64,000 bases of DNA from Acidiphilium sp. PA (GTDB taxonomy: Bacteria; Pseudomonadota; Alphaproteobacteria; Acetobacterales; Acetobacteraceae), in assembly GCF_026191915.1 (NCBI RefSeq), contig NZ_JAIMBY010000014.1, forward strand, positions 28,676-92,675. The letters run 5' to 3'. Below are positions 1 through 8,196 of this stretch, piece after piece (position 1 is the first letter of the stretch; each line of letters starts with the position of its first letter). The notes beneath the pieces are model-generated. The model worked only from the letters and a program-made list of their open reading frames with translations, made no database searches and was not told where the DNA came from. The translations under genes and the position numbers were made by a program.

Positions 1-5
1 ATGGC

Positions 6-542
6 TCAGAAACCCGACAATCCGCTGCTGCCGCTGGCGCCGCCGATGTCGCTTTGCCCGCCGGTGCCGAAGCCGCCGGCGCCGGTGCCGCCGAGCGGAT
101 TGTAGTGCCCGACACCGCCGACCAGCTGCTGGAACAGGCTGGCGTGGCCGCCGGGCGCGGGGGTGTGGCCGGCCGCCATCGCCACATTGACCGCGGCTTT
201 CTTGCCGACGTCGTGGATGGATTGCAGCACGCCCGCATTATTGAAGGTGAGTTTGACGACTTTTTGTTTCAGGACACCCTGGGTCTGGCCGATCCGCCGC
301 TTGGTCACCTGGCTGACGTAGAGCCATTGATTGCGGTCGAACGTTTCATGCAGGGTGGGCGAGCCGAGCAGCGCGGTGGCATCGGCTTCGGTCGAGACGC
401 CGGGGGTGAGTTGTTTGAGCGCGTGGGACGAGACGTCGTTGCCGCGATAATGCGGGGCCGCCGAAAAAATCGCACATCCGCCGAGCGCCGGCAGCAGCAG
501 CAAGGGCAACAGGCGGTGGAGCTTGATGGCTGGTTTGCGCAC
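6..542 (-). CDS. bamE: BamE/OmlA-like outer-membrane assembly lipoprotein
   Basis: This is probably the small lipoprotein subunit of the BAM complex, which inserts beta-barrel proteins into the outer membrane. It has a basic N-terminus, a hydrophobic stretch and a lipobox (LGGC), followed by a SmpA/OmlA-type domain with the pattern LTPGVSTEADATALLGSPT and later QWLYVSQ. The C-terminal 45 or so residues are Gly/Ser-rich and probably disordered. I chose a GTG start at 542 because AAGGA lies about 9 bases upstream; a TTG at 551 is in frame but too close to that site. The product is 178 residues. It is transcribed away from yceD, as bamE commonly is in alphaproteobacteria. The family call is fairly firm. 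Confidence 0.8.
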   Translation of the reverse strand: MRKPAIKLHRLLPLLLLPALGGCAIFSAAPHYRGNDVSSHALKQLTPGVSTEADATALLGSPTLHETFDRNQWLYVSQVTKRRIGQTQGVLKQKVVKLTFNNAGVLQSIHDVGKKAAVNVAMAAGHTPAPGGHASLFQQLVGGVGHYNPLGGTGAGGFGTGGQSDIGGASGSSGLSGF

Positions 543-680
543 GCGGCTCAATCCTTACGATAGAAACGATGGTGATCCCAGGCCGTGCTGCCTGAGGGCG
601 GTGCCACCGGCCGCATGCGAGCGATCGCGGGTTCTATGGGCGAGCTTCCCGCTTCGCGCAAGATGCGACATGATCGGGTG

Positions 681-1268
681 ATGACCGACACGCCAGCCCC
701 CATCCTGTCCCATAATTTCGACCTGTCGCGAGTCGCCGATGTGCGGCGCCGTGATCCGGCGCACGAGATCGGCATCACCGCGACCGAAGCGCAATGCGCC
801 GCGATCGCCGCCGGTTTCGGCCTGCCGGGCATTGCGGCGCTGACCGGCCATTTCGCGCTGCGCCGCGCGCCGGATGGGCTGGTGCATGCGACGCTGACGC
901 TGCGCGCGCGGGTGACGCAGACCTGCGTCGTCACCAGCGAGACCTTCGAGCAGGCGGTTGCGGAACAGGCGGCGCTGATTTTGCTCACCGAGGCGCAGGC
1001 CGAGGCGCGGCGCGATGCGGGCGCGGAGGGGTTGATCGACCCCGATGCGCCGGATGACATTGTGGCGACCGGCACCTTGGTCGACCTCGGTGCGATTCTC
1101 ACCGAGCAGCTCGCGCTGGCGCTCGACCCCTACCCCCGCAAACCGGATGCGGCGATTCCGGCCGACCTTACCCCGCAGCGCGAAAGCCGGTTCAGCGCCC
1201 TTGCGCAGCTGCGTGATCTTGCCAATGCCGCCGGCAAACCCGGCCCCGACAGGTCGCGCCCTGAATGA
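681..1268 (+). CDS. yceD: YceD/DUF177 family protein
   Basis: This is a 195-residue DUF177 protein. The family lies immediately upstream of rpmF across bacteria and has been linked to 23S rRNA accumulation, although its biochemical role is unsettled. The typical core is visible: a stretch around CVVTSETFEQ, an acidic segment, and a conserved C-terminal block (TLVDLGAILTEQLALALDPYP). The ATG at 681 gives the expected N-terminus (MTDTPAPILSHNFDL); an upstream in-frame ATG at 585 would add unconserved sequence. rpmF starts 115 bases downstream. Confidence 0.82.
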   Translation: MTDTPAPILSHNFDLSRVADVRRRDPAHEIGITATEAQCAAIAAGFGLPGIAALTGHFALRRAPDGLVHATLTLRARVTQTCVVTSETFEQAVAEQAALILLTEAQAEARRDAGAEGLIDPDAPDDIVATGTLVDLGAILTEQLALALDPYPRKPDAAIPADLTPQRESRFSALAQLRDLANAAGKPGPDRSRPE

Positions 1269-1383
1269 GGGCGGCGCTTGCCGGGGTTGAGCGGCTCTGC
1301 TAGACGGCGTGATCTTGAACCACCCCCGTCATGGGGCGGTCGCGCGTTGCTGCGCCGCCGATACATAAGATACGAGAGTTGAT

Positions 1384-1587
1384 ATGGCCGTACCCAAGCG
1401 TAAAACCAGCCCGTCCCGCAAAGGCATGCGCCGGAGCCATCAGGCCCTGGTGGTCCAGCCGCACGCCGAGTGTGGGAATTGCGGCGAATTGAAGCGCCCG
1501 CATCACGTTTGCGGCCATTGCGGCCATTACGACGGCCGGGAAGTCGTTGCCGCGGGCAAGGACATCAAGGGCACGGTCCGGGTCTGA
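1384..1587 (+). CDS. rpmF: 50S ribosomal protein bL32
   Basis: This 67-residue protein has the standard bL32 length. Its N-terminus ([19 protein letters not shown]) is characteristic of the family. A zinc-ribbon made of two CxxC pairs (CGNCG and CGHCG, residues about 30-46) is intact, so this is the zinc-binding form. It lies in the conserved yceD-rpmF-plsX-fabH order that couples a ribosomal gene to lipid synthesis. Confidence 0.97.
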   Translation: MAVPKRKTSPSRKGMRRSHQALVVQPHAECGNCGELKRPHHVCGHCGHYDGREVVAAGKDIKGTVRV

Positions 1588-1632
1588 TCTTCCATTGATC
1601 GCGCCACCGAAGCCGCCGCGCCAGGCGCGATC

Positions 1633-2760
1633 ATGACATCCGAGACCGACCAGATCGTCACACTGACGCCGCAGGCCGGCGCATCCGCGATTCTGGCCGT
1701 GGATGCGATGGGCGGGGATCATGCACCGGGTGTCATTATCGCGGGACTCGATATCGCCGCCGAGCGCCACCCCAAGGCGATCTTTCATGTGTTCGGGGAT
1801 GCCGCGCTGATCGAACCGCTGGTGCGCGCCGCCAGGCGGCTTGCCGGAAGGGTCGTGGTGCACGGCACCTCCGAGATCATCGCGGATGATCTGAAACCGA
1901 CCGCCGCGCTGCGGCTGCGCGATGCCTCGATGCGGCGGGCGATCGATGCGGTTGCCAGCGGCGAGGCGGCGGGCATCATTTCGGCCGGCAACACCGGCGC
2001 GATGCTGGCGCTCGCGAAAATCGTGATCAAGACCATGGCGGGGATCGATCGTCCGGCGATGGCCGCGATCGGCCCCTCGGCCAAGGGGGATGTCGTGATG
2101 CTCGACCTTGGTGCCAACATGGTCTGCGACGCCCGCAATCTGGTGGAATTCGCGGTGATGGGCGAGATGTTCGCCCGCACCGTGCTCGGCCTGCCGAAAC
2201 CCACCATCGGTCTGCTCAATGTCGGTTCCGAGGAGATGAAGGGCGACGAGACCCTGAAACGCGCCGCCGAGGCGTTGCGCGCCAGCCCGATCGGGTCGCA
2301 ATTCCACGGATTCGTCGAGGGCCATGATATTGCGGGCGGCACGGTCGATGTCGTGGTCACTGATGGGTTCACCGGCAATGTCGCGCTGAAAACCGGCGAA
2401 GGGGCGCTGCGGCTGGTCGGCGATCTGCTCAGGCGGGTCTTTACCGCGAGCCTTGCCGCCAAACTCGCCTATCTGCTGGCCAAGCCCGGCCTCAACCGGC
2501 TGCGCGAGTGGCTCGATCCGCGGCGCTACAACGGGGCGGTGCTGCTCGGGCTCAACGGCGTCGTCGTCAAATCGCACGGCGGCACCGATGCCGAGGGCTT
2601 CGCCCATGCGGTCGATGTTGCGATGGACATGATCGTGAACCGCTTCAATGAACGGATCAAGGACGGTCTGCTGCAGCATGACAACCGCGATGCGCTGGTC
2701 GCCGATGCGGCGCCGCGCGTGGCACCCCTGCCCGTCCCGCCGATCGTCTCTGCCGGATGA
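1633..2760 (+). CDS. plsX: Phosphate acyltransferase PlsX
   Basis: PlsX makes acyl-phosphate from acyl-ACP, the acyl donor for the first step of phospholipid synthesis. The diagnostic motif AVDAMGGDHAPG lies near residues 23-34, preceded by a 20-residue extension of low conservation. Other family blocks are GNTGAML, DLGANMVCD, NVGSEEMKGD and VTDGFTGNVALK. The length of 375 is slightly longer than usual because of the N-terminal tail and a Pro-rich C-terminus. The stop overlaps the fabH start (ATGA), so translation is probably coupled. Confidence 0.95.
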   Translation: MTSETDQIVTLTPQAGASAILAVDAMGGDHAPGVIIAGLDIAAERHPKAIFHVFGDAALIEPLVRAARRLAGRVVVHGTSEIIADDLKPTAALRLRDASMRRAIDAVASGEAAGIISAGNTGAMLALAKIVIKTMAGIDRPAMAAIGPSAKGDVVMLDLGANMVCDARNLVEFAVMGEMFARTVLGLPKPTIGLLNVGSEEMKGDETLKRAAEALRASPIGSQFHGFVEGHDIAGGTVDVVVTDGFTGNVALKTGEGALRLVGDLLRRVFTASLAAKLAYLLAKPGLNRLREWLDPRRYNGAVLLGLNGVVVKSHGGTDAEGFAHAVDVAMDMIVNRFNERIKDGLLQHDNRDALVADAAPRVAPLPVPPIVSAG

Positions 2761-3725
2761 CCACGCCGGGGACCACGCTCGATGGCATCGGCGGTTATCT
2801 GCCGGAACGCATCGTCACCAACGATGAGCTTGCCGCGCGCGTCGATACCTCGGACATCTGGATCCGCGAGCGCACCGGCATCACCATGCGCCATATCGCC
2901 GGGCCGCACGAGACCGCCACGTTCATGGGTGAACAGGCCGCGCGGCGCGCCCTGAGCCGGGCGGGTGCGACGGTCGATGAGGTCGATGCCATCATCGTCG
3001 CGACCGCAACGCCCGACCAGGGGTTTCCGGCGACCGCGGTCAGCATTCAGCACGCGCTCGGGGTGACGAGCGGTTTCGCGTTCGACCTTTCGGCGGCGTG
3101 TTCGGGCTTCGTCTATGCCCTTGCCGTCGCGGATGCGATGGTGCGGGCCGGCCAGTGCCGCGGCGTTCTGATCATCGGTACCGAGGTCTATTCGCGCATT
3201 CTCAACTGGCAGGATCGCGGCACCTGCGTGCTGTTTGGCGATGGTGCCGGCGCGGCGTTCCTGCGGGCCAACACCACCGGAGCGGATCGGGGGGTTATTT
3301 CGACGCATATCCATGCCGATGGGCGCTATGGCGATATTCTGTTTATCGACGGCGCCACCGGCCAACCCGCCAAACCGCAGCATCTCGTGATGAACGGCCG
3401 CGAGGTGTTCCGCCATGCCGTGCCCAAACTGGCCGGTGCGGTCGACGAGGCGCTGCAGGCCAATCATCTGAGCCACGCCGATATCGACTGGCTGGTGCCG
3501 CACCAGGCGAACCGGCGGATTATCGACGCCATGGGTCGGCGGCTGAACCTGGCCCCGGAGCAGGTGGTGGTGACCGTCGACCGGCACGCCAATACCTCGG
3601 CCGCGTCGATCCCGCTGGCGCTGGACGATGCGATTGGCGACGGGCGCATCAAACCGGGGCACCTCGTGCTGATCGAGGCGCTGGGCGGTGGGCTGACCTG
3701 GGGTTCCGCGCTGATCCGCATGTGA
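2757..3725 (+). CDS. fabH: 3-oxoacyl-ACP synthase III (FabH)
   Basis: FabH condenses acetyl-CoA with malonyl-ACP to start type II fatty acid synthesis. The 322-residue protein has the full Cys-His-Asn triad: C115 in SAACSGF, H249 in VPHQANRR and N279 in RHANTS. The C-terminal glycine-rich EALGGGLTWG motif is present. It overlaps plsX by 4 bases and ends the yceD-fabH cluster; the next gene, ihfA, has its own promoter. Confidence 0.96.
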   Translation: MTTPGTTLDGIGGYLPERIVTNDELAARVDTSDIWIRERTGITMRHIAGPHETATFMGEQAARRALSRAGATVDEVDAIIVATATPDQGFPATAVSIQHALGVTSGFAFDLSAACSGFVYALAVADAMVRAGQCRGVLIIGTEVYSRILNWQDRGTCVLFGDGAGAAFLRANTTGADRGVISTHIHADGRYGDILFIDGATGQPAKPQHLVMNGREVFRHAVPKLAGAVDEALQANHLSHADIDWLVPHQANRRIIDAMGRRLNLAPEQVVVTVDRHANTSAASIPLALDDAIGDGRIKPGHLVLIEALGGGLTWGSALIRM

Positions 3726-3886
3726 GCGGCTGCATGGGCCGCCGGAGCGGTGAGGCCGCCACGGCCGATGCTGCCCGCGCGCCGATGGTGCTCACGGGCC
3801 GAGACACATCCGCTCGTCCCAATCGGTGCGAAGGTGTATTTTTTCTTTGATTTCCAGCGACTTTGCCGGGGCGGCCGACATTTCGG

Positions 3887-3914
3887 TTGACCCGCTTGGC
3901 TTTCTTGCTAATCT
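3887..3914 (+). promoter_or_regulatory. Predicted sigma-70 promoter of ihfA
   Basis: There is a -35 box TTGACC at 3887-3892 and a -10 box TAATCT at 3909-3914, separated by 16 bases. Only six bases separate the -10 box from the ihfA ATG at 3921. Transcription would therefore start at or next to the start codon, giving a leaderless mRNA. No Shine-Dalgarno sequence is seen in the bases before the ATG. Confidence 0.6.
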
Positions 3915-3920
3915 CGTCTG

Positions 3921-4232
3921 ATGGGCACTTTGACGCGCGCGGGTCTGGCGGAATCGATTTATGCGGCGGTCGGTTTGTCGCGTAACGAAAGTGCGGCACT
4001 GCTGGAATCGGTGCTGGACCGTATGAAGATGGCGCTCGCCGATGGTGATTCCATTAAAATCAGTGGGTTTGGCACGTTTTCGGTGCGCCAAAAGGGGCGG
4101 CGGATCGGTCGTAATCCCAAGACCGGGCATGAGGTGCCTATTCTGCCGCGCCGGGTTCTGATCTTCCGTGCCAGCCAGATCCTGCGCGAGGCGGTCGATC
4201 GGGGCGCGCCGGACGGGGCCGGGCGGTCTTGA
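3921..4232 (+). CDS. ihfA: Integration host factor alpha subunit
   Basis: IHF alpha is one half of the DNA-bending heterodimer used in transcription, replication and phage recombination. The 103-residue protein begins with the conserved [21 protein letters not shown] helix region and has [28 protein letters not shown], where the beta-arm follows. The [13 protein letters not shown] segment is typical of IhfA rather than HU. The start at 3921 agrees with family N-termini. There is no ribosome binding site and the -10 box is six bases away, which suggests leaderless translation. The last bases overlap the MerR gene. Confidence 0.94.
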   Translation: MGTLTRAGLAESIYAAVGLSRNESAALLESVLDRMKMALADGDSIKISGFGTFSVRQKGRRIGRNPKTGHEVPILPRRVLIFRASQILREAVDRGAPDGAGRS

Positions 4233-4816
4233 GCGGGGATGCCGGCACGGTGACCGCGGACGGCGACGAATTCCGTGGCCGTACCCGCAAATCGGCGGAA
4301 GCCTACCGCACCATCAGCGAAGTTGCGGACGAGTTGCATGTGCCGCAGCATGTTCTGCGTTTCTGGGAAACCAAATTTCCGCGCATCAAACCCCTGAAAC
4401 GGGGCGGCGGGCGGCGCTACTATCGGCCGGATGATGTCGTGTTGCTGCGCCGGATCGCGGATTTACTGTATATTCAAGGCTATACGATCAAAGGTGTGCA
4501 ACGTCTGCTCAAGGAAGGGGGCGGCGCGCTGCATGATGAAATCCCGCCCGCCTCCGAGGAGGAACGCGCCGCCGCCGCCGCCGAACGCGCCCAGACATCC
4601 AGCCTCGGCGCGGGTGCGCCGGCGCGCGCCGACCTTCCCGAACTGCCGATCCACGATGCGACGCCGGTCGCCCGTGCAACGCCAGCGCCGCCGGCGGCGG
4701 GTGACGATCTCGAGTCGATGCTCGCCCGAAGCCAGCGGGTCAACGCCATGCTCCGCACGACCCTGCGGATGACGCTCACGGAGCTGGAAAACCTGCGCGC
4801 CCGCCTCGCGGGCTGA
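4229..4816 (+). CDS. MerR family transcriptional regulator
   Basis: This 195-residue regulator has an N-terminal MerR-type winged helix-turn-helix at about residues 27-95 ([23 protein letters not shown], then a wing with RYYRPDDV). A disordered Ala/Pro-rich linker and a C-terminal helix ([20 protein letters not shown]), probably for dimerisation, follow. No Cys cluster for metal sensing is visible. The start is a TTG that overlaps the ihfA stop (TTGA), so the two genes are co-transcribed. This ihfA-merR pair beside a tRNA-Pro is a recurring alphaproteobacterial arrangement; the regulator's target is not known to me. Confidence 0.85.
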   Translation: MSGDAGTVTADGDEFRGRTRKSAEAYRTISEVADELHVPQHVLRFWETKFPRIKPLKRGGGRRYYRPDDVVLLRRIADLLYIQGYTIKGVQRLLKEGGGALHDEIPPASEEERAAAAAERAQTSSLGAGAPARADLPELPIHDATPVARATPAPPAAGDDLESMLARSQRVNAMLRTTLRMTLTELENLRARLAG

Positions 4817-4875
4817 GGCCGGCCGGGGCGGTGGGGGTTTCCCTCGGTTGATGGACTTGCTAAGGACCGTGGCGT

Positions 4876-4952
4876 CGGAGCGTAGCGCAGCCTGGTAGCG
4901 CATCAGTCTGGGGGACTGGGGGTCGTGGGTTCGAATCCCGCCGCTCCGACCA
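4876..4952 (+). tRNA. tRNA-Pro (anticodon GGG)
   Basis: The 77-base gene folds as a standard cloverleaf. The acceptor CGGAGCG pairs with CGCTCCG, the D stem is GCGC/GCGC, and the anticodon loop CTGGGGG puts GGG at positions 34-36. The T arm is GTGGG-TTCGAAT-CCCGC, and the CCA end is encoded. From the anticodon stem onward the sequence is shared with the repeat at 19426-19473. The 3' part of this functional copy therefore came from, or was rebuilt by, the integrated element. Confidence 0.95.
4905..4952 (+). repeat. attL: 48-bp direct repeat within tRNA-Pro
   Basis: The 48 bases from the anticodon stem to the CCA end of tRNA-Pro recur without mismatch at 19426-19473. Flanking bases differ on both sides. 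The two copies bracket a tyrosine integrase and phage genes, so they are the left and right attachment sites of a tRNA-targeted element. Confidence 0.95.
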
Positions 4953-5000
4953 ATGTTTGCAAGGGGTTAAGGTCCATCCCGCCAATCGCCGGACCGCAGC

Positions 5001-5007
5001 GGATACC
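5001..5007 (+). promoter_or_regulatory. Candidate integrase arm-type half-site near attL
   Basis: GCGGATACC lies about 48 bases inside attL and matches GCGGATACC at 19323-19331 near attR. Tyrosine integrases of this type often need arm sites on both flanks. The match is only 9 bases, so this is tentative. Confidence 0.25.
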
Positions 5008-5095
5008 GGTTGGAACACACTCCGACCCGGCGGATTGCTTAGACTTCACGTTTCCGTGATCGCCCGATGGGATGACCAGCAGGTGATGTCGGCAG

Positions 5096-5282
5096 TGACG
5101 CCAGTGACGGCATATGACGTCACTTTCCTATAGAAGCCCCTATACCATTATGTAAAAAAATAGTTGTTAATGGGGTGTAGTGGTGTCATTGGCGTCATCA
5201 TTGCGAAACCTGCCGATAAAATCACGATGTTTGGAATGACGCCACTGTGACGCCACTCTAAAAAATGCCGTCACTGCCGTCA
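5096..5282. other. Iteron-like repeat cluster, candidate replication origin of the element
   Basis: Eight copies of the octamer TGACGNCA, on either strand, begin at 5096, 5105, 5115, 5190, 5237, 5248, 5266 and 5275. Neighbours within each group are 9-11 bases apart, about one helical turn. The 5115 copy is the full palindrome TGACGTCA. The first three and the rest flank an AT-rich core at 5123-5189 that contains a run of seven A. Iterons flanking an AT-rich melting region are the layout known from satellite and theta origins. The element's own primase and VapE ATPase are natural candidates to act here. No gene is convincing between 4953 and 5670. Confidence 0.65.
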
Positions 5283-5670
5283 TTCGGCGCGATCGGATCG
5301 AAACCACGAAAACCCCGTGCCCGGCGCAACCGGATAGGCGTTGTCTGCCGCCGCCCGCCTGGTGCAGGATACCGCCCATGCGCTTGCTCTCGCTTGCGGG
5401 ACGGAGCTTACCGATAGCTGTATCGGGGAGCGCGGCGGTGTGGCCGCACACTCGTCGCGCCAACCGGCTTCAGCGTCCCCTATCCGCCCGTCATGCCGAT
5501 GCAGTGGCGCTGCGCATGCGCCTTGTGGTAGCGACCCGGTGGGTGTCAGCGGAACGCCGCCGATGCCGAGAAATACCACCTTCGCCGCCGCACCGATTTG
5601 CCATCGGGCGGCGGCGTTTTTCACCCCTCGATGTCGCGATGCCGATGCCCGGCTTTACCGCCGGCGCGAA

Positions 5671-5970
5671 TCAGTCGGTGATCGGCTTGATCAATCCCAA
5701 CCGCACGGCCGCTGCTCGATCACGCCATCCCAGATGCTCGCCACGGCTGATCCTGCCGACCAGATCGGCCGCCATCGCCTCATCGCCCGCATAGGCCGCT
5801 ACGGCTTCACGGTGCCGGCGCAGTGCCGACCTCGCCCTGATCCGGTGAGACGGTGGTGCCATCGGGTTCTCGGCAATGACCACCAACCGCGCCACGGTAT
5901 CAGCGTCAAGCATGCCGCGCTCTATTTCCAGCCGATCAACCGCTGATAAATCAGGCTGCATGGCGTTCAT
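5671..5970 (-). CDS. Hypothetical protein, 99 residues
   Basis: I do not recognise this protein. It is Ala/Arg-rich, predicted mostly helical, and has no Cys, signal peptide or membrane segment. Two helical parts (about residues 8-35 and 40-95) are separated by NPMAPPSHR. It is the last gene of the element before the iteron cluster and lies about 520 bases downstream of the terminase-like gene, across a stem-loop. No strong ribosome binding site precedes the ATG at 5970. Its position suggests a role near the origin, but that is inference. Confidence 0.5.
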   Translation of the reverse strand: MNAMQPDLSAVDRLEIERGMLDADTVARLVVIAENPMAPPSHRIRARSALRRHREAVAAYAGDEAMAADLVGRISRGEHLGWRDRAAAVRLGLIKPITD

Positions 5971-6490
5971 CGTCGTGCTGCATCATCGCTCGATCCTATT
6001 CAAGCCGGCACCCTTGCACTGATAACTCACCGTTATTCTCGCGCACAAGAGCACACTGGTATCAATCCGGCACGCCGAACCATGCGGGTTGTCGCATATA
6101 TGCGGCAGGACGGTTTAGAGCGTGCTGTGCGCCGTCCGGCTTTTCAGGTCTCGCGATGGCAACCACTATGCTTCGGCCTACCACATTGCGATTTCTGGCC
6201 AGCCATCCGCAAAATTTTCAGGGTCCTTCCCACCCGGCACCCGGTCACGGGTAACGCGCGACCGCGTCACATCGCTAGCGCCATAATTTTCAAATTTGGT
6301 CCGGTTGGGATTTCGCGCAAAGTCAGAAATGTTGCGATTTTTGTTAGGAATAAGCGACACTTAACCGAAAATAGCAGCGGCGTTGCCAACCATCCCCACA
6401 CAAAACCGTCAGAAACCCCCGCTTAAAGCGGGTTCCGGTGGTCCGGTTGGTGGTCCGGTTGGTGCCGCTACGCCGCTGGTGTAGGTGCTG
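5971..6490. other. Non-coding stretch inside the element
   Basis: No convincing gene is seen here. The part from about 6180 to 6420 is clearly richer in A/T than the rest of the element. The right end holds a stem-loop at 6418-6432 and a tandem GGTGGTCCGGTT repeat at about 6437-6460. Short reading frames exist on both strands but lack good ribosome binding sites and look accidental. Confidence 0.5.
6418..6432 (-). terminator. Stem-loop downstream of the terminase-like gene
   Basis: CCCGCTT and AAGCGGG form a 7-bp stem with a one-base centre (functionally 6 bp with a TAA loop). On the minus strand it is followed by GGTTTCTGACGGTTTTG, a T-rich but imperfect tract. It lies about 60 bases after the small terminase-like gene, at the end of the main operon, so it may act as its terminator. 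Confidence 0.5.
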
Positions 6491-7066
6491 CTACTCCGGC
6501 GCGGCCGGCGGCGCGTCGAAATCGAGCTGGGCGAGTTCGAGGCAAGCCTCCCTGATCTCGCGCGTGAGGATGATGTGGACCACGCCAGCGTCGCCCTCGG
6601 CTGCCAGTTCGGCGGCGATGCGGTCGGGGATGTTGAACATCCGGTCCCGAAACGCGCGGGCGATGCGGAAACCTACCTGCCGTTCGGCCGCGGCTGACAC
6701 CAATTCACCCCGCTCAAGCTGAAGTTTGATCGCCGCCAATTCCGCCTCGGTTTCCGCAAGCCGCGCCCGGTGGTGCGACCATCGCTTACGCGAGTCCGCA
6801 AGCGCCTCGATACCGCCCGGCTCTGTTCCATCCGCTGCTGCTGGTGCCGCCGCTGGTGCGGTTTGCACCGCCTCGCCAGCACTAGCGTCATGCCGGCCGC
6901 CCACGGCAGGGTCAGTGTGCTCGACCCATTCTCGATCGGCCAGGGCGGGATCAATGGACCATACCCGCCCCGCGCGCTCTGCGCTGATCCGGTTGGCGGC
7001 GATCGCCTTGCTGACGGCGCGTTCACTGCACCCGCGATGGCGCGCATATTCCGCAACATTCATCAT
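6491..7066 (-). CDS. Small terminase subunit-like protein
   Basis: This protein of about 191 residues has an N-terminal helix-turn-helix (NVAEYARHRGCSERAVSKAI, with the RV-WSID wing), a Pro/Ala-rich linker, a long charged helix (about residues 95-140) and a C-terminal block GFRIARAFRDRMFNIPDRIA. That order and the last block match Nu1/TerS-type small terminases, which recognise the packaging site and recruit the large subunit. I chose ATG 7066, one base after the upstream stop; 7087 is an in-frame alternative. No large terminase is present. In satellites, a private TerS redirects helper packaging, and that is the likely role here. Confidence 0.65.
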   Translation of the reverse strand: MMNVAEYARHRGCSERAVSKAIAANRISAERAGRVWSIDPALADREWVEHTDPAVGGRHDASAGEAVQTAPAAAPAAADGTEPGGIEALADSRKRWSHHRARLAETEAELAAIKLQLERGELVSAAAERQVGFRIARAFRDRMFNIPDRIAAELAAEGDAGVVHIILTREIREACLELAQLDFDAPPAAPE

Positions 7067-7067
7067 T

Positions 7068-7526
7068 TCAGTGGATCCAATCGTCAATAATTTCGAGCTG
7101 TCCCGGCACGCTCACGATGACGGGCATGCGTTTGATGAAAAACTGCGACCAAAGCCGCATTAGGGGCTGCTCGCACTCTATGACCACAGCCCGGCCAAAC
7201 TGCCGCGCAACCTCGATCACCCCGGCGGCTTTCGCGTCATGCAGCACCACGGCCGCAACCCGCCCGAACGCCCTCAGATCACGCGCCGCCCGCCATCCGT
7301 CAGGCCCGGCGCCGTCGCAATCGCAGAGTAGCGCCACGCCAGGCGCGCGGCCGGACACCATCGGCCACATATCGTCGAGGGTGCGGTCTGGCCCGACGAT
7401 CTCCTGATAGATGATCAGCCCAGCCTCGGCAGCGTCGATTAGCTTCAGGCGTTCGGGAGCCCCGACATAGGCTTGCCGGTAGCTGGCGATGACGCGGGCC
7501 TGATCCTCCGCCCGGTCCGGGGTCAT
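7068..7526 (-). CDS. Hypothetical protein, 152 residues
   Basis: I do not recognise this protein. It has alternating hydrophobic and charged segments that suggest an alpha/beta fold (GVALLCDCDGAGPDGWRAA, then VAAVVLHDAKAAGVIEVA, AVVIECEQ and PVIVSV), somewhat Rossmann-like. No signal or membrane segment is seen. Its ATG overlaps the upstream stop (ATGA), and its own stop is one base before the terminase-like start, so it is translated as part of the chain. Position between capsid and TerS suggests head assembly or packaging. Confidence 0.65.
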   Translation of the reverse strand: MTPDRAEDQARVIASYRQAYVGAPERLKLIDAAEAGLIIYQEIVGPDRTLDDMWPMVSGRAPGVALLCDCDGAGPDGWRAARDLRAFGRVAAVVLHDAKAAGVIEVARQFGRAVVIECEQPLMRLWSQFFIKRMPVIVSVPGQLEIIDDWIH

Positions 7527-7831
7527 TTCCGCACCATCCTGACCACGGTTGCCCGCCGGCGCACCGCCTCTGCCGCCCTACGCCGCCTCTGCGCTGCCCG
7601 GCGTCGTGCTGCGCTGGTCTCGCCTATCGCCTGCCGGATGAGGCGCACGGCACGCGCCGCGCTGTACGCCACCCGGACCGGAAACCATGGCTTCGCCGGG
7701 CTGGTCGATGCTGCCCAGGCGCGGGCTTCGCTGGCCTTCACCCGCATCAGATCGCCGGCGGCGAACGCGCGGCCGTCATGGTTGATGGTGAAGCCCCGGC
7801 GCACCCTCAGCCACCGCCACCGCCCGCTCAC
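7523..7831 (-). CDS. Hypothetical basic protein, 102 residues
   Basis: I do not recognise this protein. A GTG start at 7831 overlaps the preceding stop (GTGA) and gives a product whose last 45 residues are very Arg-rich (RRRAAQRRRRAAEAVRRR). That would suit nucleic-acid or capsid-interior contact. The N-terminal part has a small beta-like segment (GFTINHDGRAFAAGDLMRV). Its stop overlaps the next start (ATGA). A function in head maturation or DNA binding is inference from charge and position. Confidence 0.6.
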   Translation of the reverse strand: MSGRWRWLRVRRGFTINHDGRAFAAGDLMRVKASEARAWAASTSPAKPWFPVRVAYSAARAVRLIRQAIGETSAARRRAAQRRRRAAEAVRRRATVVRMVRK

Positions 7832-8196
7832 GCCGCGCTCCGCGTGGCCTGCCCAAACCCGCCGATGTCCCGCTGGTTCGCAGCCACCAGCACTCGCCAC
7901 GCTCGCGCATCCGTTTCTGCGCATGCGATCACCAGCACGCTATCGCCGGCCTTCCCCATTTGGGCAGCGTACCGCCCGATCGCAGCATCCGGCGCGCGGA
8001 CCGTCACGACGATGGACGCGGCGCGAATTGCAGCAATCGCCGCCGGCCAGCGGCCAGGGTCCGGCGTGTTGCGAGCATCGATCACCACCACCCTGCCGGC
8101 TCGATCTGCGGTAGCGAGCACCGCAGGCTTATCACCGGCCCGTACCGCAATCAGCGTCACCCCGGCCAGCGTGGCGGCGGTTGCGACCGCGCTCAC
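7828..8196 (-). CDS. Hypothetical protein, 122 residues
   Basis: I do not recognise this protein. From the GTG at 8196, which overlaps the preceding stop, it reads as alternating beta strands and helices (LIAVRAGDKPAVLATADRAG, VVVIDARNTPDPG, SIVVTVRAP, DSVLVIACAETDARAW), reminiscent of a small Rossmann-like fold. The upstream in-frame ATG at 8304 would overlap the previous gene by over 100 bases and is less likely. It is third in the capsid-to-terminase chain. Confidence 0.6.
   Translation of the reverse strand: MSAVATAATLAGVTLIAVRAGDKPAVLATADRAGRVVVIDARNTPDPGRWPAAIAAIRAASIVVTVRAPDAAIGRYAAQMGKAGDSVLVIACAETDARAWRVLVAANQRDIGGFGQATRSAA

Noticed and set aside
1300..2679. Leftward frame of 459 codons opposite plsX
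   Set aside because: It is antisense to an unmistakable plsX and is rich in His/Arg/Asp as typical GC-rich shadows are.
5280..5624. Leftward reading frame of 114 codons next to the iteron cluster
   Set aside because: Composition is unlike a protein, several overlapping frames exist on both strands, and it runs into the iteron repeats without a good ribosome binding site.
6082..6426. Rightward reading frame of 114 codons in the satellite's AT-rich gap
   Set aside because: It crosses the stem-loop at 6418, faces against the operon, has no ribosome site and no protein-like pattern.
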